Origin: an uncultured Opitutia bacterium
GTDB lineage: Bacteria > Verrucomicrobiota > Verrucomicrobiia > Opitutales > Opitutaceae
Assembly: GCA_903872505.1 (NCBI GenBank)
Contig: CAIQKV010000107.1
Coordinates: 1-34,267 of the forward strand
Length of the DNA: 34,267 nucleotides
Direction of reading: 5' to 3'
Under the pieces are notes generated by a model. That model saw only the letters and a list, made by a program, of their open reading frames with translations. It did not search any database and was not told where the DNA came from. This document shows, piece after piece, positions 1 through 9,311 of the stretch (position 1 is the first letter of the stretch; each line of letters starts with the position of its first letter). Made by a program: the position numbers and the translations under genes.

Positions 1-946
1 CAGCCACGGCATCCTCCTTGAGCGCGCCGGTCACAACCTCGGCCGCGCTGGCGCTGCCGGCATTGATCAGAATGGCGATGGGCAGCCGGAGCGGCTCGCC
101 GTTGGCTTCCGCGCGGAATTCCTCGCGGTCGGACGGCTTGCGGCCCTGCGTGTAGACGATCAGCTCGCCTTTCTTGAAAAACGGCTCGGCCACGTCGACC
201 GCGGCGTCAAGCAGGCCGCCGGGGTTGTTGCGCAGGTCGATGACGAGGCTGTCGATCCCTTCCTTCAGGAGCTGGTCCAGGGCGTGGTCGAATTCTTCGC
301 CGGTGTGGTCGGAAAACTCGGTGACCTGGATGTATCCGGTGTGCGGGGCCAGGACGTGCACCTCCCGGACGCTCTCGAGCTTGATCAGCTCCCGTACCAG
401 CGTGAGCTCGATCAGCTTGCCGGCACCCGGGCGGAAGAGGCTGACCCTCACCTTGGTCTTCGGCTTGCCGCGCAGGCGGTCCACCACCCCGTCGAGCGAG
501 AGGCCCCGCTCCAGTTCCCGGCCATCCACGCTGACCAGCTCATCGCCGCGCAGGATGCCCGCCCGCTCCCCCGGCGAACCGGCGATCGGGGCGATGACGA
601 TGACCCGGCCCTTGCGCAACTCCACCTGCACGCCGATGCCGCTGAAATCCCCGCTCAGTTCCTCCTCGAGCTCCGCGTAATCCTTCGACTCGAGGAACTC
701 GGAGTGCGGATCGAGCGACTCCACCATGCCGTGGATGGCAAGCTTGGCGAGCGGGTCGTAGCCCGACGCCTTGGCATCGACGTAGTTCTCGTTCACCAGC
801 TGCAGCACCTCGCGCACGTAGGTCGACGAGCGGTCGAGCTCGCGGTTGGGAAACAGACCCCAAGCCAGCGCGACCCGGGCCGCCGCCAGGGAAAGGGTCA
901 GACCAAGCACCACGCCGGCGGCGATGATGAGAATGCGTTTGAGCAT
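1..946 (-). CDS. C-terminal processing peptidase (S41 family, CtpA-like), 3' end outside window
   Basis: Translating the reverse strand from the ATG at 946 gives an open frame that runs off the left edge (315 codons seen). Residues 1-30 form a signal peptide or membrane anchor. The family motif LDPHSEF follows at about residue 79, then a PDZ domain (about 100-180, with the GIGVQV carboxylate-binding loop), then the S41 protease core with RNNPGG. The nucleophile region NAGSASAAE contains Ser298 and Ser300. The catalytic lysine normally comes about 25 residues later and so lies outside the window. Such enzymes cut exported proteins near their C-termini in the periplasm. An in-frame ATG at 964 is an alternative start; neither has a clear ribosome binding site. 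The gene diverges from the methyltransferase gene with only 34 bases between starts. Confidence 0.93.
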   Translation of the reverse strand, partial: MLKRILIIAAGVVLGLTLSLAAARVALAWGLFPNRELDRSSTYVREVLQLVNENYVDAKASGYDPLAKLAIHGMVESLDPHSEFLESKDYAELEEELSGDFSGIGVQVELRKGRVIVIAPIAGSPGERAGILRGDELVSVDGRELERGLSLDGVVDRLRGKPKTKVRVSLFRPGAGKLIELTLVRELIKLESVREVHVLAPHTGYIQVTEFSDHTGEEFDHALDQLLKEGIDSLVIDLRNNPGGLLDAAVDVAEPFFKKGELIVYTQGRKPSDREEFRAEANGEPLRLPIAILINAGSASAAEVVTGALKEDAVA

Positions 947-980
947 GCCGGCGACTGTGTGCATCTGCTTCGTTTTGTAA

Positions 981-1976
981 ATGGGTTCGTCACCACCGCC
1001 ATCCTCCGCGCCTTCCGGGGAATTCCGCGCCGCCTTCCGCGCCCGCGCCGGGGCGGGCATGAGCCTGACGTTCGCGCAATTCATGGAGCTCGCCCTCTAC
1101 CACCCCGAGATTGGGTATTACCGGCGGCCCGCCACCCGGGTCGGGTATGGCGCGGGCACGGATTTTTTCACGGCGAGCACGAGCGGGCCGGTGTTTGGCG
1201 AGCTCATCGCCGCCGCGGCGGTCGAGCTGCTGGGAAAAAACCACCCGCGGGACTTCACCTTCGTAGAAATCGGTGCCGAGCCCGGGGGCGGCGTGCTGGC
1301 CGGCGTCGCCCACCCGTTCGGCGCGGCGCGCAGCGTGCAGGTGGGCGGGACGCCCGGGTTGGCCGGCCAGTGCGTCGTGTTTTCCAACGAGCTCTTCGAC
1401 GCGCAGCCTTTTCGGCGTTTCGTCTTCCGGAGCGGCACCTGGCGCGAACTCGGCGTGGCCCTGCGTGACGGAGACCTGGCCGAAATCGAGCTCCCGGCCA
1501 CCGCCCCGGCTCCCTTCTCGGCCGCCGCCCCCGAAGGCTACGTCATTGACGCCCCCTTCGCCGCCGCGGAGCTGGCGGGGCAGATCGCCACGCTGCCCTG
1601 GACGGGCCTTTTTATCGCCTGCGACTATGGCAAGTCGTGGCGGGAGCTGACCGAGGCCTGCCCGGCGGGCACCGCCCGGGCCTACCACCGCCACACCCAG
1701 TCGAACGACCTGCTGGCCCGACCCGGCGAGCAGGACCTCACCTGCCATATCTGCTGGGACTGGCTGGCGGAGGCGCTCTCGGGCCACGGTTTCGCCGCCC
1801 CGACCATCGAGTCCCAGGAGGCGTTTCTGGTCCGCCACGCCGGCGGTTACATCGCCGCCACCACCGCCGCGGAAGCCGCGCGTTTCAGCCCGAAGAAGCT
1901 GTCCCTGCTCCAGTTGCTGCACCCCTCCCACCTCGGGCAGAAATTCCAGGTACTGCACGCCCGGCGCGACCGATAA
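981..1976 (+). CDS. MidA/NDUFAF7-like SAM-dependent methyltransferase
   Basis: The 331-residue protein has the family hallmark FMELALYHPEIGYY (about residues 33-46), the segment GAGTDFFTAS, and FSNELFDAQPFRRF in the middle, and it ends in a typical C-terminal block. In mitochondria the family methylates an arginine of a complex I subunit; the bacterial substrate is not established. The SAM-binding loop reads EIGAEPGGG rather than the usual EIGPGRG-like form, and the protein is shorter than the roughly 360-390 residues I expect. The start at 981 is preferred over ATG 1059 because residues 14-26 match the helix that usually precedes FMELALYHP. An in-frame stop lies directly before 981. No complex I genes are in the window. 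Confidence 0.85.
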   Translation: MGSSPPPSSAPSGEFRAAFRARAGAGMSLTFAQFMELALYHPEIGYYRRPATRVGYGAGTDFFTASTSGPVFGELIAAAAVELLGKNHPRDFTFVEIGAEPGGGVLAGVAHPFGAARSVQVGGTPGLAGQCVVFSNELFDAQPFRRFVFRSGTWRELGVALRDGDLAEIELPATAPAPFSAAAPEGYVIDAPFAAAELAGQIATLPWTGLFIACDYGKSWRELTEACPAGTARAYHRHTQSNDLLARPGEQDLTCHICWDWLAEALSGHGFAAPTIESQEAFLVRHAGGYIAATTAAEAARFSPKKLSLLQLLHPSHLGQKFQVLHARRDR

Positions 1977-2041
1977 AATTGCCCTTGCTTCGACTTCGAC
2001 CGGACCTTTACTCATGACCCTTTAACCAACTCGAAATCACC

Positions 2042-2272
2042 ATGGCCAGAATCTGTGCAATCACCGGTCGCCGTCCCGTCAAGGGCTCGATCATCAACCG
2101 CAAGGGTCAGTCCAAGAAGAGCGGCGGCATTGGCACGCACGTGACCAGCATCACGAAACGCAAATTCCGCCCCAATCTGCAGCGGATCCGCGTCCGGATG
2201 CCCAACGGCGGCACCAAGCGCCTGCTCGTGTCCGTCAAGGCCATCAAGGCCGGCCTCGTCCAGAAGGCCTGA
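2042..2272 (+). CDS. rpmB: 50S ribosomal protein bL28
   Basis: The 76-residue basic protein starts [12 protein letters not shown] and contains NPxG-like [11 protein letters not shown] near the end, both diagnostic for bL28 of the large ribosomal subunit. The length is normal for the family. No zinc-binding cysteine pairs are present, so this is the C- (zinc-free) form. The gene follows the methyltransferase after 65 bases and is closed by an intrinsic terminator, so it is probably transcribed alone. A weak promoter-like pair (TTGCTT at 1985-1990, TTTACT at 2007-2012) is visible but not convincing. No Shine-Dalgarno sequence precedes the ATG. Confidence 0.97.
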   Translation: MARICAITGRRPVKGSIINRKGQSKKSGGIGTHVTSITKRKFRPNLQRIRVRMPNGGTKRLLVSVKAIKAGLVQKA

Positions 2273-2296
2273 GCCTCGCTGCTCCCGGTCCTTTCC

Positions 2297-2324
2297 GCCC
2301 GCGGTTCACCCCCGCGGGCTTTTT
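2297..2324 (+). terminator. Rho-independent terminator after rpmB
   Basis: A perfect 8-bp stem GCCCGCGG/CCGCGGGC (2297-2304 and 2312-2319) with a 7-base loop is followed by five T residues. It lies 25 bases after the rpmB stop. Confidence 0.9.
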
Positions 2325-2354
2325 GTTGGCTGGGCCCGGTGGGGTGAACCCGGC

Positions 2355-4226
2355 ATGGCCGCGCCGGAGAATTCGCTTCCGCTCGCGATGATTGTCGGCA
2401 GATTGACCATCGCGATGGATTTGCCTGCATCCTCCACCCCCGCCCCGGCTCTCGACCCGGTGATCGAGCGCCGGGTCGAGGACCAGATGACCCGCCTGCT
2501 GTACCGGTCGGCCAGTTTCGGACTCTTCGCGAACTTCTCCCTGGCGGTCATCCTGGCCCTGGTTGCCAGCCGGTTTTTCCCCGTTCACCTGACGGCCTGG
2601 TGGCTCGGCAGCATCCTCGCGGTCTCGGTGCTGCGCCTGGCCCTCAACCTGTCCTTCCAGCGTCGCGACCCTGCTTCCAGTGAACTACCCCGCTGGCGCG
2701 CCCTGTTCCTCGCCGGGGTGGCCGTGGCCGGCATCACCTGGGGCATGGCGGGCTGGTTCTTTTTCAACACGGCCGAGGTCCTGCCCCGGATGCTGCTGAT
2801 CTTCATCATCGTGGGCATGAATGCCGGGGCCGCCCGCTCCCTCGCGCCCGTGCTGGCCAGCTATTGGCTCTACGTCTCCTGCACTTTCGCCCCGGTGCTC
2901 GCGCGCGTGGTCATCATGCAGGACCCCGGCGCGCTGGCGCTCGTGCTCATCACCGTCGTCTACGCCGCGTTTCTGCTCCACACGGCGTACCTGCACCATG
3001 CCTCCGTGCGCCGCCTCTACCGGCTGATCTTCCAAAACGAGGAACTCGTGGACACCCTGAGCGAGGCCAAGCTGCGGGCGGAGGCGGCCAGCCAGGCCAA
3101 GAGCGACTTCCTCGCGACCATGAGCCACGAAATCCGCACGCCCATGAATGGCATCATGGGCATGCTGCAGGTGCTGCAGACTTCGCCGCTCAATCCCGCG
3201 CAAAAATCCCAGGCGGAAATCGCCTCCGGATCGGCCGACGCGCTGATGCGGCTGCTCAACGACATCCTGGATTTTTCCAAGATTGAAAGCGGCATGCTCG
3301 ACTTTGAATCCCTGCCTTTCTCCGTCCCGGTCGTGGTCGGGGACGTGGCCGCGCTGCTGCGTTCCAATGCGGCCGAGAAGAAGCTGGACCTGGCCGTCCA
3401 GCTGGGTCCCGACCTGCCCGGCTATGTCGTCGGTGACGCGATGCGCCTGAAGCAGGTGCTGTTCAACCTGCTCCACAACGCCATCAAGTTCACGGAGCGC
3501 GGCAAGGTGACGCTCTCCGTGACCACCCTCCACCGCGACGCGCACTCCGCCACTCTCCGTTTTGCGGTGCGCGATTCCGGGATCGGGATCGATGCGGCCA
3601 CCCGGCAACGGCTTTTTCAGGTGTTCACCCAGGGCGACAGCTCGATGAGCCGGCGCTTTGGCGGCACGGGACTGGGCCTGGCGATTTCCCAGCGATTGGT
3701 GCAGCACATGCACGGGTTGATTTCGGTGCGCAGCGAGCCGGGACAGGGCTCGGAATTCAGCTTTGACCTGACCCTGGCCATCGCCTCCGGCCCAAGCGCC
3801 GCGCTGCCCGCGGGCAGCGGCAGCCCCTTCAAGCCGCTTTCCGGCCGGGTGCTGATCGTCGAGGACGACCGGGTGAACCAGCACGTCATCCGCCTGATGG
3901 TCGAAACGCTCGGTCTCCAGGCCACCGTGGTGGACAACGGCGAGTCCGCCGTCGAGCTCGCCTCCCGCCAGCTGTGGGACGTCGTGCTGATGGATTGCCA
4001 GATGCCCGGCATGGACGGTTACGCGGCGACGCGCGCGATCCGGTCGCGCCTCAATGGCCAGGCCTTGCCGATCATCGCCCTCACGGCCAACGCCATGGCC
4101 GAGGATCGCGCCGCCTGCACGGCCGCCGGGATGGATGACTTTCTGGCCAAGCCCGTGCGCCGCGAGGAATTGCACGCCTGCCTGAAGAAATGGCTCGGCG
4201 CCGCCCAAGCCCGGACGCATGCCTAG
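2355..4226 (+). CDS. Membrane hybrid histidine kinase/response regulator
   Basis: The 623-residue protein has five to six membrane helices (about residues 55-220) and a short coiled linker. A HisKA domain follows with phosphoacceptor His258 in [11 protein letters not shown], then a HATPase domain (N box [13 protein letters not shown] boxes DSGIGI and FGGTGLGL). The C-terminal receiver domain has Asp547 in [11 protein letters not shown] and the conserved Lys in FLAKPV. It should autophosphorylate and pass the phosphate to its own receiver; output then needs a separate histidine phosphotransfer protein, not seen here. The membrane part matches no named sensor domain that I recognise, so the stimulus is unknown. 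The start is uncertain: ATGs at 2388 and 2415 are also in frame. It converges with the transglycosylase gene. Confidence 0.93.
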   Translation: MAAPENSLPLAMIVGRLTIAMDLPASSTPAPALDPVIERRVEDQMTRLLYRSASFGLFANFSLAVILALVASRFFPVHLTAWWLGSILAVSVLRLALNLSFQRRDPASSELPRWRALFLAGVAVAGITWGMAGWFFFNTAEVLPRMLLIFIIVGMNAGAARSLAPVLASYWLYVSCTFAPVLARVVIMQDPGALALVLITVVYAAFLLHTAYLHHASVRRLYRLIFQNEELVDTLSEAKLRAEAASQAKSDFLATMSHEIRTPMNGIMGMLQVLQTSPLNPAQKSQAEIASGSADALMRLLNDILDFSKIESGMLDFESLPFSVPVVVGDVAALLRSNAAEKKLDLAVQLGPDLPGYVVGDAMRLKQVLFNLLHNAIKFTERGKVTLSVTTLHRDAHSATLRFAVRDSGIGIDAATRQRLFQVFTQGDSSMSRRFGGTGLGLAISQRLVQHMHGLISVRSEPGQGSEFSFDLTLAIASGPSAALPAGSGSPFKPLSGRVLIVEDDRVNQHVIRLMVETLGLQATVVDNGESAVELASRQLWDVVLMDCQMPGMDGYAATRAIRSRLNGQALPIIALTANAMAEDRAACTAAGMDDFLAKPVRREELHACLKKWLGAAQARTHA

Positions 4227-4243
4227 TCCCGGCGGCGCCTGGC

Positions 4244-4759
4244 CTAGGGCGGCGGCCGCACCGGCGCCAGGTTGCCGGACCAAAGCTCCCGGTAGATCGG
4301 GCTGTCGGGAATCGGGATGCGGCCGAGGTTAAAGTCGCGTTCCTCGACGTAATCCAGGCCGTAGTGAAACGCGGCGAGCAGCAAGGGATAGGAAAACGTG
4401 GTCTTCCGGTGCAGGTAGGCCCGGGAATAGGCGAGATAGTCGATCCCGGCCTCGAGGTTGGAGCGCCAGTTCCAGACCGCCGGCTCGTACGGCACCGCCG
4501 ACACCGTGCGCCACGCGCGGGGCGTGATCTGCAGGAGGCCGCGCGCCGCGCCGTTGCGGGCCCGCGGGTCGAAATTCGACTCCGCGGCCACCAGCGCGTA
4601 GATGAAGGCCGGCTCAACGCGGTAGCGCGCCGCCAGCGGCTGGATGGCCGCCCAGATCTCGGCGCGCGTCGGCGGGGGGCCCGCGTCCGCCGCAGGCGGC
4701 CGGTCCCGGCTGCAGGCCGCGAGGCCGAGGACAAGCAGGCCGACACAGACCGCCCTCAT
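4244..4759 (-). CDS. Lytic transglycosylase-like lipoprotein (SLT domain)
   Basis: The 171-residue protein starts with a lipoprotein signal (lipobox LAAC, Cys16). A compact SLT fold follows, with the catalytic glutamate Glu60 in VAAESNFDP and the companion motif GARGLLQITP-like (ARGLLQIT). A later helix AAFHYGLDYV matches the usual AYNAG-type segment. The family cleaves peptidoglycan glycan strands to anhydro-muropeptides in the periplasm. The protein is small compared with MltC or Slt70, so it is a minimal one-domain enzyme. It begins 12 bases after fabF and is probably the last gene of that transcript. Confidence 0.85.
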   Translation of the reverse strand: MRAVCVGLLVLGLAACSRDRPPAADAGPPPTRAEIWAAIQPLAARYRVEPAFIYALVAAESNFDPRARNGAARGLLQITPRAWRTVSAVPYEPAVWNWRSNLEAGIDYLAYSRAYLHRKTTFSYPLLLAAFHYGLDYVEERDFNLGRIPIPDSPIYRELWSGNLAPVRPPP

Positions 4760-4771
4760 GGTTTCGGCCCG

Positions 4772-6022
<1,251 letters not shown>

Positions 6023-6038
6023 GCGCAGTGGGGGCTAC

Positions 6039-6054
6039 TTCCTGATGTCAGGAA
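6039..6054 (-). promoter_or_regulatory. Perfect dyad directly upstream of fabF
   Basis: Two 7-bp arms, TTCCTGA and TCAGGAA, are separated by two bases, 17 bases before the fabF start. It could be a protein-binding operator or a small RNA hairpin that hides the only Shine-Dalgarno-like bases (AGGAA). Which one is not decidable from sequence. Confidence 0.4.
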
Positions 6055-6056
6055 AC

Positions 6057-6104
6057 AAAAAAGGCGTTCTGCATAAATTTCCGTGGGGAAACAGGCAGAA
6101 CGCC
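6057..6104 (-). terminator. Intrinsic terminator/attenuator between acpP and fabF
   Basis: Read on the minus strand, a perfect 10-bp stem GGCGTTCTGC/GCAGAACGCC (arms 6095-6104 and 6063-6072) is followed by six T residues (6062-6057). An inner stem TTTCC/GGAAA (6078-6082 and 6087-6091) strengthens it. It starts 23 bases after the acpP stop. Confidence 0.9.
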
Positions 6105-6126
6105 AAAGATTTGGTTGAACGCAGAC

Positions 6127-6390
6127 TCAGGCCTTGCCCGCCTTGGCTTTGATGTAGTCGATCACCTGGCCGACCGTCTGGAGCTTCTCGGCGTCGGCTT
6201 CGGGAATCTCGCCCTTGATCTCGTCCTTGAACTCCTCTTCGAAAGCCATGATTAGCTCGACGGTGTCGAGCGAGTCGGCCCCGAGGTCGTCAAGAAACGA
6301 GGCCGTCGGTGTAATCTGCTCCTCGTTCACGTTGAGCTGATTAACGATGATCTCCTTGACGCGTTGTTCGATGGGTTTTTGGTCAGCCAT
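6127..6390 (-). CDS. acpP: Acyl carrier protein
   Basis: The 87-residue acidic protein carries the phosphopantetheine attachment site [12 protein letters not shown], with Ser40 as the modified residue. It holds the growing acyl chain during fatty-acid synthesis in the cytoplasm. I place the start at ATG 6390 ([15 protein letters not shown]), which matches known ACP N-termini. An in-frame GTG at 6423 would add 11 residues and overlap the fabG stop as GTGA, so it cannot be fully excluded. The gene follows fabG by 29 bases and is closed by a strong terminator. Confidence 0.96.
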   Translation of the reverse strand: MADQKPIEQRVKEIIVNQLNVNEEQITPTASFLDDLGADSLDTVELIMAFEEEFKDEIKGEIPEADAEKLQTVGQVIDYIKAKAGKA

Positions 6391-6419
6391 GATTGTAGTT
6401 TCGGGGTGATTTGGAGGGT

Positions 6420-7169
6420 TCACATCGCCATGCCGCCGTCAACGGCAAAAACTTGCCCCGTGATATATCCTGCTTCCTCGGAACAGAGATAGGCCGTCAT
6501 ATGGGCGATGTCCGCCGCCTCGCCAAAGCGCTTTAAGGGCACGGCCTCGAGGACTTTGGCGGAGATCTCGGGGTTGTTGACGAACTCGGTCGTCATGTCG
6601 GTCTTGATGAAACCGGGGGCAACCGCGTTGACCGTCACGCTCCGGCCGGCGAATTCCCGGGCCAGGGTCTTGGTGAGGCCGATCATGCCGGCCTTGGCGG
6701 CGGAATAATTGGCCTGGCCGGCGTTGCCCATGATGCCGCTGACCGAGGTGATGTTGACGATCCGGCCCCAGCGGGCGCGCGTCATCGGCCGGGCGAGGTG
6801 CTTCGTCCAGTGGAAGCAGCTCGTGAGGTTGGTCGCGATGACCTCGTTCCAATCGCCCTCGCTCATGCGGAAAAGCAGGCCGTCCCGGGTGATGCCGGCG
6901 TTGTTCACGAGGATGTCGATCGTCGGAAATTCGGCCAGCAGCGCCTCGGCGGCCTTGGCCACCGCGGCGCCATCCGCGACGTCCACCGCCAGCGCCTTCG
7001 CCTTGCCGCCCGCCGCAGTGATCGCGGCCGCCGCCGCGCCGCAGGAGTCGGCCGACTTGGAGACGCAGATGACCGTGACGCCGTGGCGGGCCAGGGTTTC
7101 GGCGATGGCCCGGCCGATGCCGCGGCCCGCGCCAGTGACCAGGGCGGTGCGATGGTTGAACGTGAGCAT
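6420..7169 (-). CDS. fabG: 3-oxoacyl-[acyl-carrier-protein] reductase
   Basis: The 249-residue short-chain dehydrogenase has the NADPH-binding TGAGRGIG loop (residues 12-19) and NNAG at 89-92. Its catalytic triad is Ser142, Tyr155 and Lys159 ([10 protein letters not shown]), and it ends [12 protein letters not shown], typical of FabG. It reduces 3-oxoacyl-ACP in the elongation cycle. Directly downstream lie acpP and fabF, which supports FabG over other SDR family members. The upstream reductase gene ends 75 bases before it. Confidence 0.96.
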   Translation of the reverse strand: MLTFNHRTALVTGAGRGIGRAIAETLARHGVTVICVSKSADSCGAAAAAITAAGGKAKALAVDVADGAAVAKAAEALLAEFPTIDILVNNAGITRDGLLFRMSEGDWNEVIATNLTSCFHWTKHLARPMTRARWGRIVNITSVSGIMGNAGQANYSAAKAGMIGLTKTLAREFAGRSVTVNAVAPGFIKTDMTTEFVNNPEISAKVLEAVPLKRFGEAADIAHMTAYLCSEEAGYITGQVFAVDGGMAM

Positions 7170-7244
7170 GATGATCGGTGAAAGTATGAAGTCATCCGGC
7201 GGTCGAAGGGAAACCCTTTCTCGCGCCCGCCACGCGCCCCGGGT

Positions 7245-8417
7245 TTAATAGACGTCGCGCTGGTAACGCTTGTCCTTTTTCAGCTGCTTCACGTATTCGG
7301 CCGCCGCAGCGGCGTCCATGCCGCCCTGCTGCGCGATGATGTCGAGCAGCGCGGCGTCCACGTCCTTCGCCATGCGCTTGGCATCGCCACAGACGTAAAA
7401 ATAGGCGCCGCCCTGGAGCCACGACCACAGCTCAGCGGCGTTGGCGCGCATCCGGTCCTGGACGTAAATCTTCTGCGGCTGGTCGCGGGAGAATGCCGTG
7501 TCGAAGCGGGTGATCCGCCCCTGCGCGAGCCAGGCGGTCCATTCCTCCTCGTAGAGAAAATCCGTCGCCCGGTGCTGATCGCCGAAAAACACCCAGTTCC
7601 GGCCGGTCGCGCCGCCCGCGATCCGGTCCTGCACAAACGCCCGGAAGGGCGCGATGCCCGTGCCCGGTCCGACCATGATCAGGTCCTTCGACCCGCCGTC
7701 CTCCGGCAGCCCGAAATGGGAGTGCGAGACGAAGACCGGCACCATGCCCCGATCGAGGGGCACGCGCTCCGCCAGGTAAGTCGAGCACACGCCCAACCGC
7801 TCGCGCTGGTTCGTCTCGTAGCGGACGACCGCGACCGTGAGGTGGATCTCGTCCGGGTAAACCTTCGGGGACGACGCGATCGAGTAGAGCCGCGGCATCA
7901 GCTTGCGCAAGTGGTCCACCAATTCCTGCGGGGTGAGCTTCGCGCTCGGGAATTCCGCCAGCAGGTCGGCAAACTCCCGCGCCTCGAGCAAGGCGGTCAG
8001 CGCGTCCTTCGCCTCCGGCAGCAGCAGGCCGGCGAGTTTCGCCTTCTCGTCCGGGTTGGCCGCCTTGGCCGCCAGGGTCTCGACGATTTTCCGCGTCGGA
8101 CCGGCCAGCGCGAGCCGTGACGTCAGGGCGTCGCGCAGCGGGATCGGCGCCGGCAGCTTGAGCATGGCCGGCGACACCGGTTCCTCGCCCGTGGCGCCGA
8201 GCCGCGCCAGGATCTCCGTCACCGCCGCAGCCGGGTTCACCGGGTAGACACCCAGCGAGTCGCCGACCTTGTAGTGCAGGCCGCTGCCCGTGATCCCGAT
8301 GACAAAGTGCCGGGTCTCCTTCGCGGAGCCGGGTTTGCTCAACAGCCGGTTCTCGATCAGCCGGGCGGGAAACGGGCGGTCCTTCGAATATTCCGTGGCC
8401 TCCAGGGTTTCAGACAT
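7245..8417 (-). CDS. CysJ-type FAD/NADPH reductase without flavodoxin domain
   Basis: The 390-residue protein equals the C-terminal two domains of diflavin reductases. The FAD-binding motif RLYSIASSP is followed by VCSTYL, the NADPH-binding MVGPGTGIAPFRAF, FFGDQHRATDFLYEEE and YVCGDAKRMAKDV, and the protein ends in the family's aromatic residue (RDVY). The N-terminal FMN (flavodoxin) domain of E. coli CysJ is absent; the frame begins at ATG 8417 (MSETLEATEYSKDRPF). It most likely feeds electrons from NADPH to a partner such as sulfite reductase or a flavodoxin, none of which is in the window. An upstream extension of the open frame overlaps rluB on the other strand and is not credible. Confidence 0.82.
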   Translation of the reverse strand: MSETLEATEYSKDRPFPARLIENRLLSKPGSAKETRHFVIGITGSGLHYKVGDSLGVYPVNPAAAVTEILARLGATGEEPVSPAMLKLPAPIPLRDALTSRLALAGPTRKIVETLAAKAANPDEKAKLAGLLLPEAKDALTALLEAREFADLLAEFPSAKLTPQELVDHLRKLMPRLYSIASSPKVYPDEIHLTVAVVRYETNQRERLGVCSTYLAERVPLDRGMVPVFVSHSHFGLPEDGGSKDLIMVGPGTGIAPFRAFVQDRIAGGATGRNWVFFGDQHRATDFLYEEEWTAWLAQGRITRFDTAFSRDQPQKIYVQDRMRANAAELWSWLQGGAYFYVCGDAKRMAKDVDAALLDIIAQQGGMDAAAAAEYVKQLKKDKRYQRDVY

Positions 8418-8520
8418 GGCTGCGCAGGAAATGGTTCGCCCATGCCTCTGGCAAGCACGGTTTCGCCGTGCGCGCAGGCTTGCTACGCCCCAAAATCTCC
8501 CGCCAACTGACCTTCGCCTT

Positions 8521-9309
8521 ATGTCCGACTCCGAAACCATCCGCCTGCAGAAGTACATCGCCGATGCGGGCGTGTGCTCCCGGCGGTCGGCGGAGGCGCT
8601 CATCGCCCAGGGCGAGGTCTGGGTGAACGGCGCCAAGGCCGCGCTCGGCCAGAAAATCACGCCGGGCGTCGACAAGGTCACCGTCAGCGGCAAGTCCGTG
8701 CGCGCCGCCGCCCAGCCGCGCATCACGCTGGCCATGAACAAGCCACGCGGCCTCGTCTGCACCAACGAGGACCCCCACCACGCCAAGACCATCTTCAGCG
8801 TCCTGCCGCGCGAGTTGTCCAAGTACCGCTTTTTCTGCGCCGGCCGCCTCGACATGGACAGCGAGGGTCTCGTCATCCTCACCACCGACGGCGACCTCGC
8901 CCACCGGCTCATGCACCCGTCCAACGTGGTCGTGAAGCGCTACCATGTCGTCCTGAAGCAGCCTTTTCCGGCCGCCCGCCTGCCGCTCCTCGTCAAGGGC
9001 ATCGTCCTCGAGGGGGAACGCCTCAAGGTCGAGCGGGCCGCGCTGATCAGTCCGGGCGCCGGCGGGACCGCGACCAACCTCGATGTGCACATGCACCACG
9101 GCAAGAAGCGCGAGATCCGCCTGCTCTTCACCACTCTCGGTTATGACGTGAAAAGACTCCGCCGCTACCAGATCGGGGCGCTGCAAGTGAAGGGAATCCC
9201 GTTGCACGCGATGAAGATCCTTACTACGAAAGAGATCGAAATGCTCTTCCATTCGCCGCGCACTCCGCATGCGGCGCTCGAAGCCTCCGCCACTCCCGCC
9301 GACTCCTGA
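8521..9309 (+). CDS. Pseudouridine synthase, RsuA/RluB family
   Basis: The 262-residue protein begins with an S4 RNA-binding domain (LQKYIADAGVCSRRSAE, residues 9-25). The synthase core follows with NKPRGLVCTN and catalytic Asp111 in GRLDMDSEGLVILT, and later KRYHVVL and GKKREIRLL. It converts specific uridines of rRNA to pseudouridine. RluB (23S) is somewhat more likely than RsuA (16S), but the exact site cannot be assigned. The ATG at 8521 is chosen because the S4 domain begins right after it. It is followed after two bases by the SH3 protein gene. Confidence 0.9.
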   Translation: MSDSETIRLQKYIADAGVCSRRSAEALIAQGEVWVNGAKAALGQKITPGVDKVTVSGKSVRAAAQPRITLAMNKPRGLVCTNEDPHHAKTIFSVLPRELSKYRFFCAGRLDMDSEGLVILTTDGDLAHRLMHPSNVVVKRYHVVLKQPFPAARLPLLVKGIVLEGERLKVERAALISPGAGGTATNLDVHMHHGKKREIRLLFTTLGYDVKRLRRYQIGALQVKGIPLHAMKILTTKEIEMLFHSPRTPHAALEASATPADS

Positions 9310-9311
9310 CC

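Noticed and set aside
8455..8471. Hairpin GCACGG/CCGTGC between the reductase and the pseudouridine synthase genes
   Set aside because: It lies in a divergent intergenic region with no T tract on either side and no recognised operator consensus; a short G+C-rich stem can arise by chance.
8418..8924. N-terminal extension of the CysJ-like reductase to position 8924
   Set aside because: It would overlap the pseudouridine synthase on the other strand. The S4 domain there is clear, while the extension has no flavodoxin motifs.
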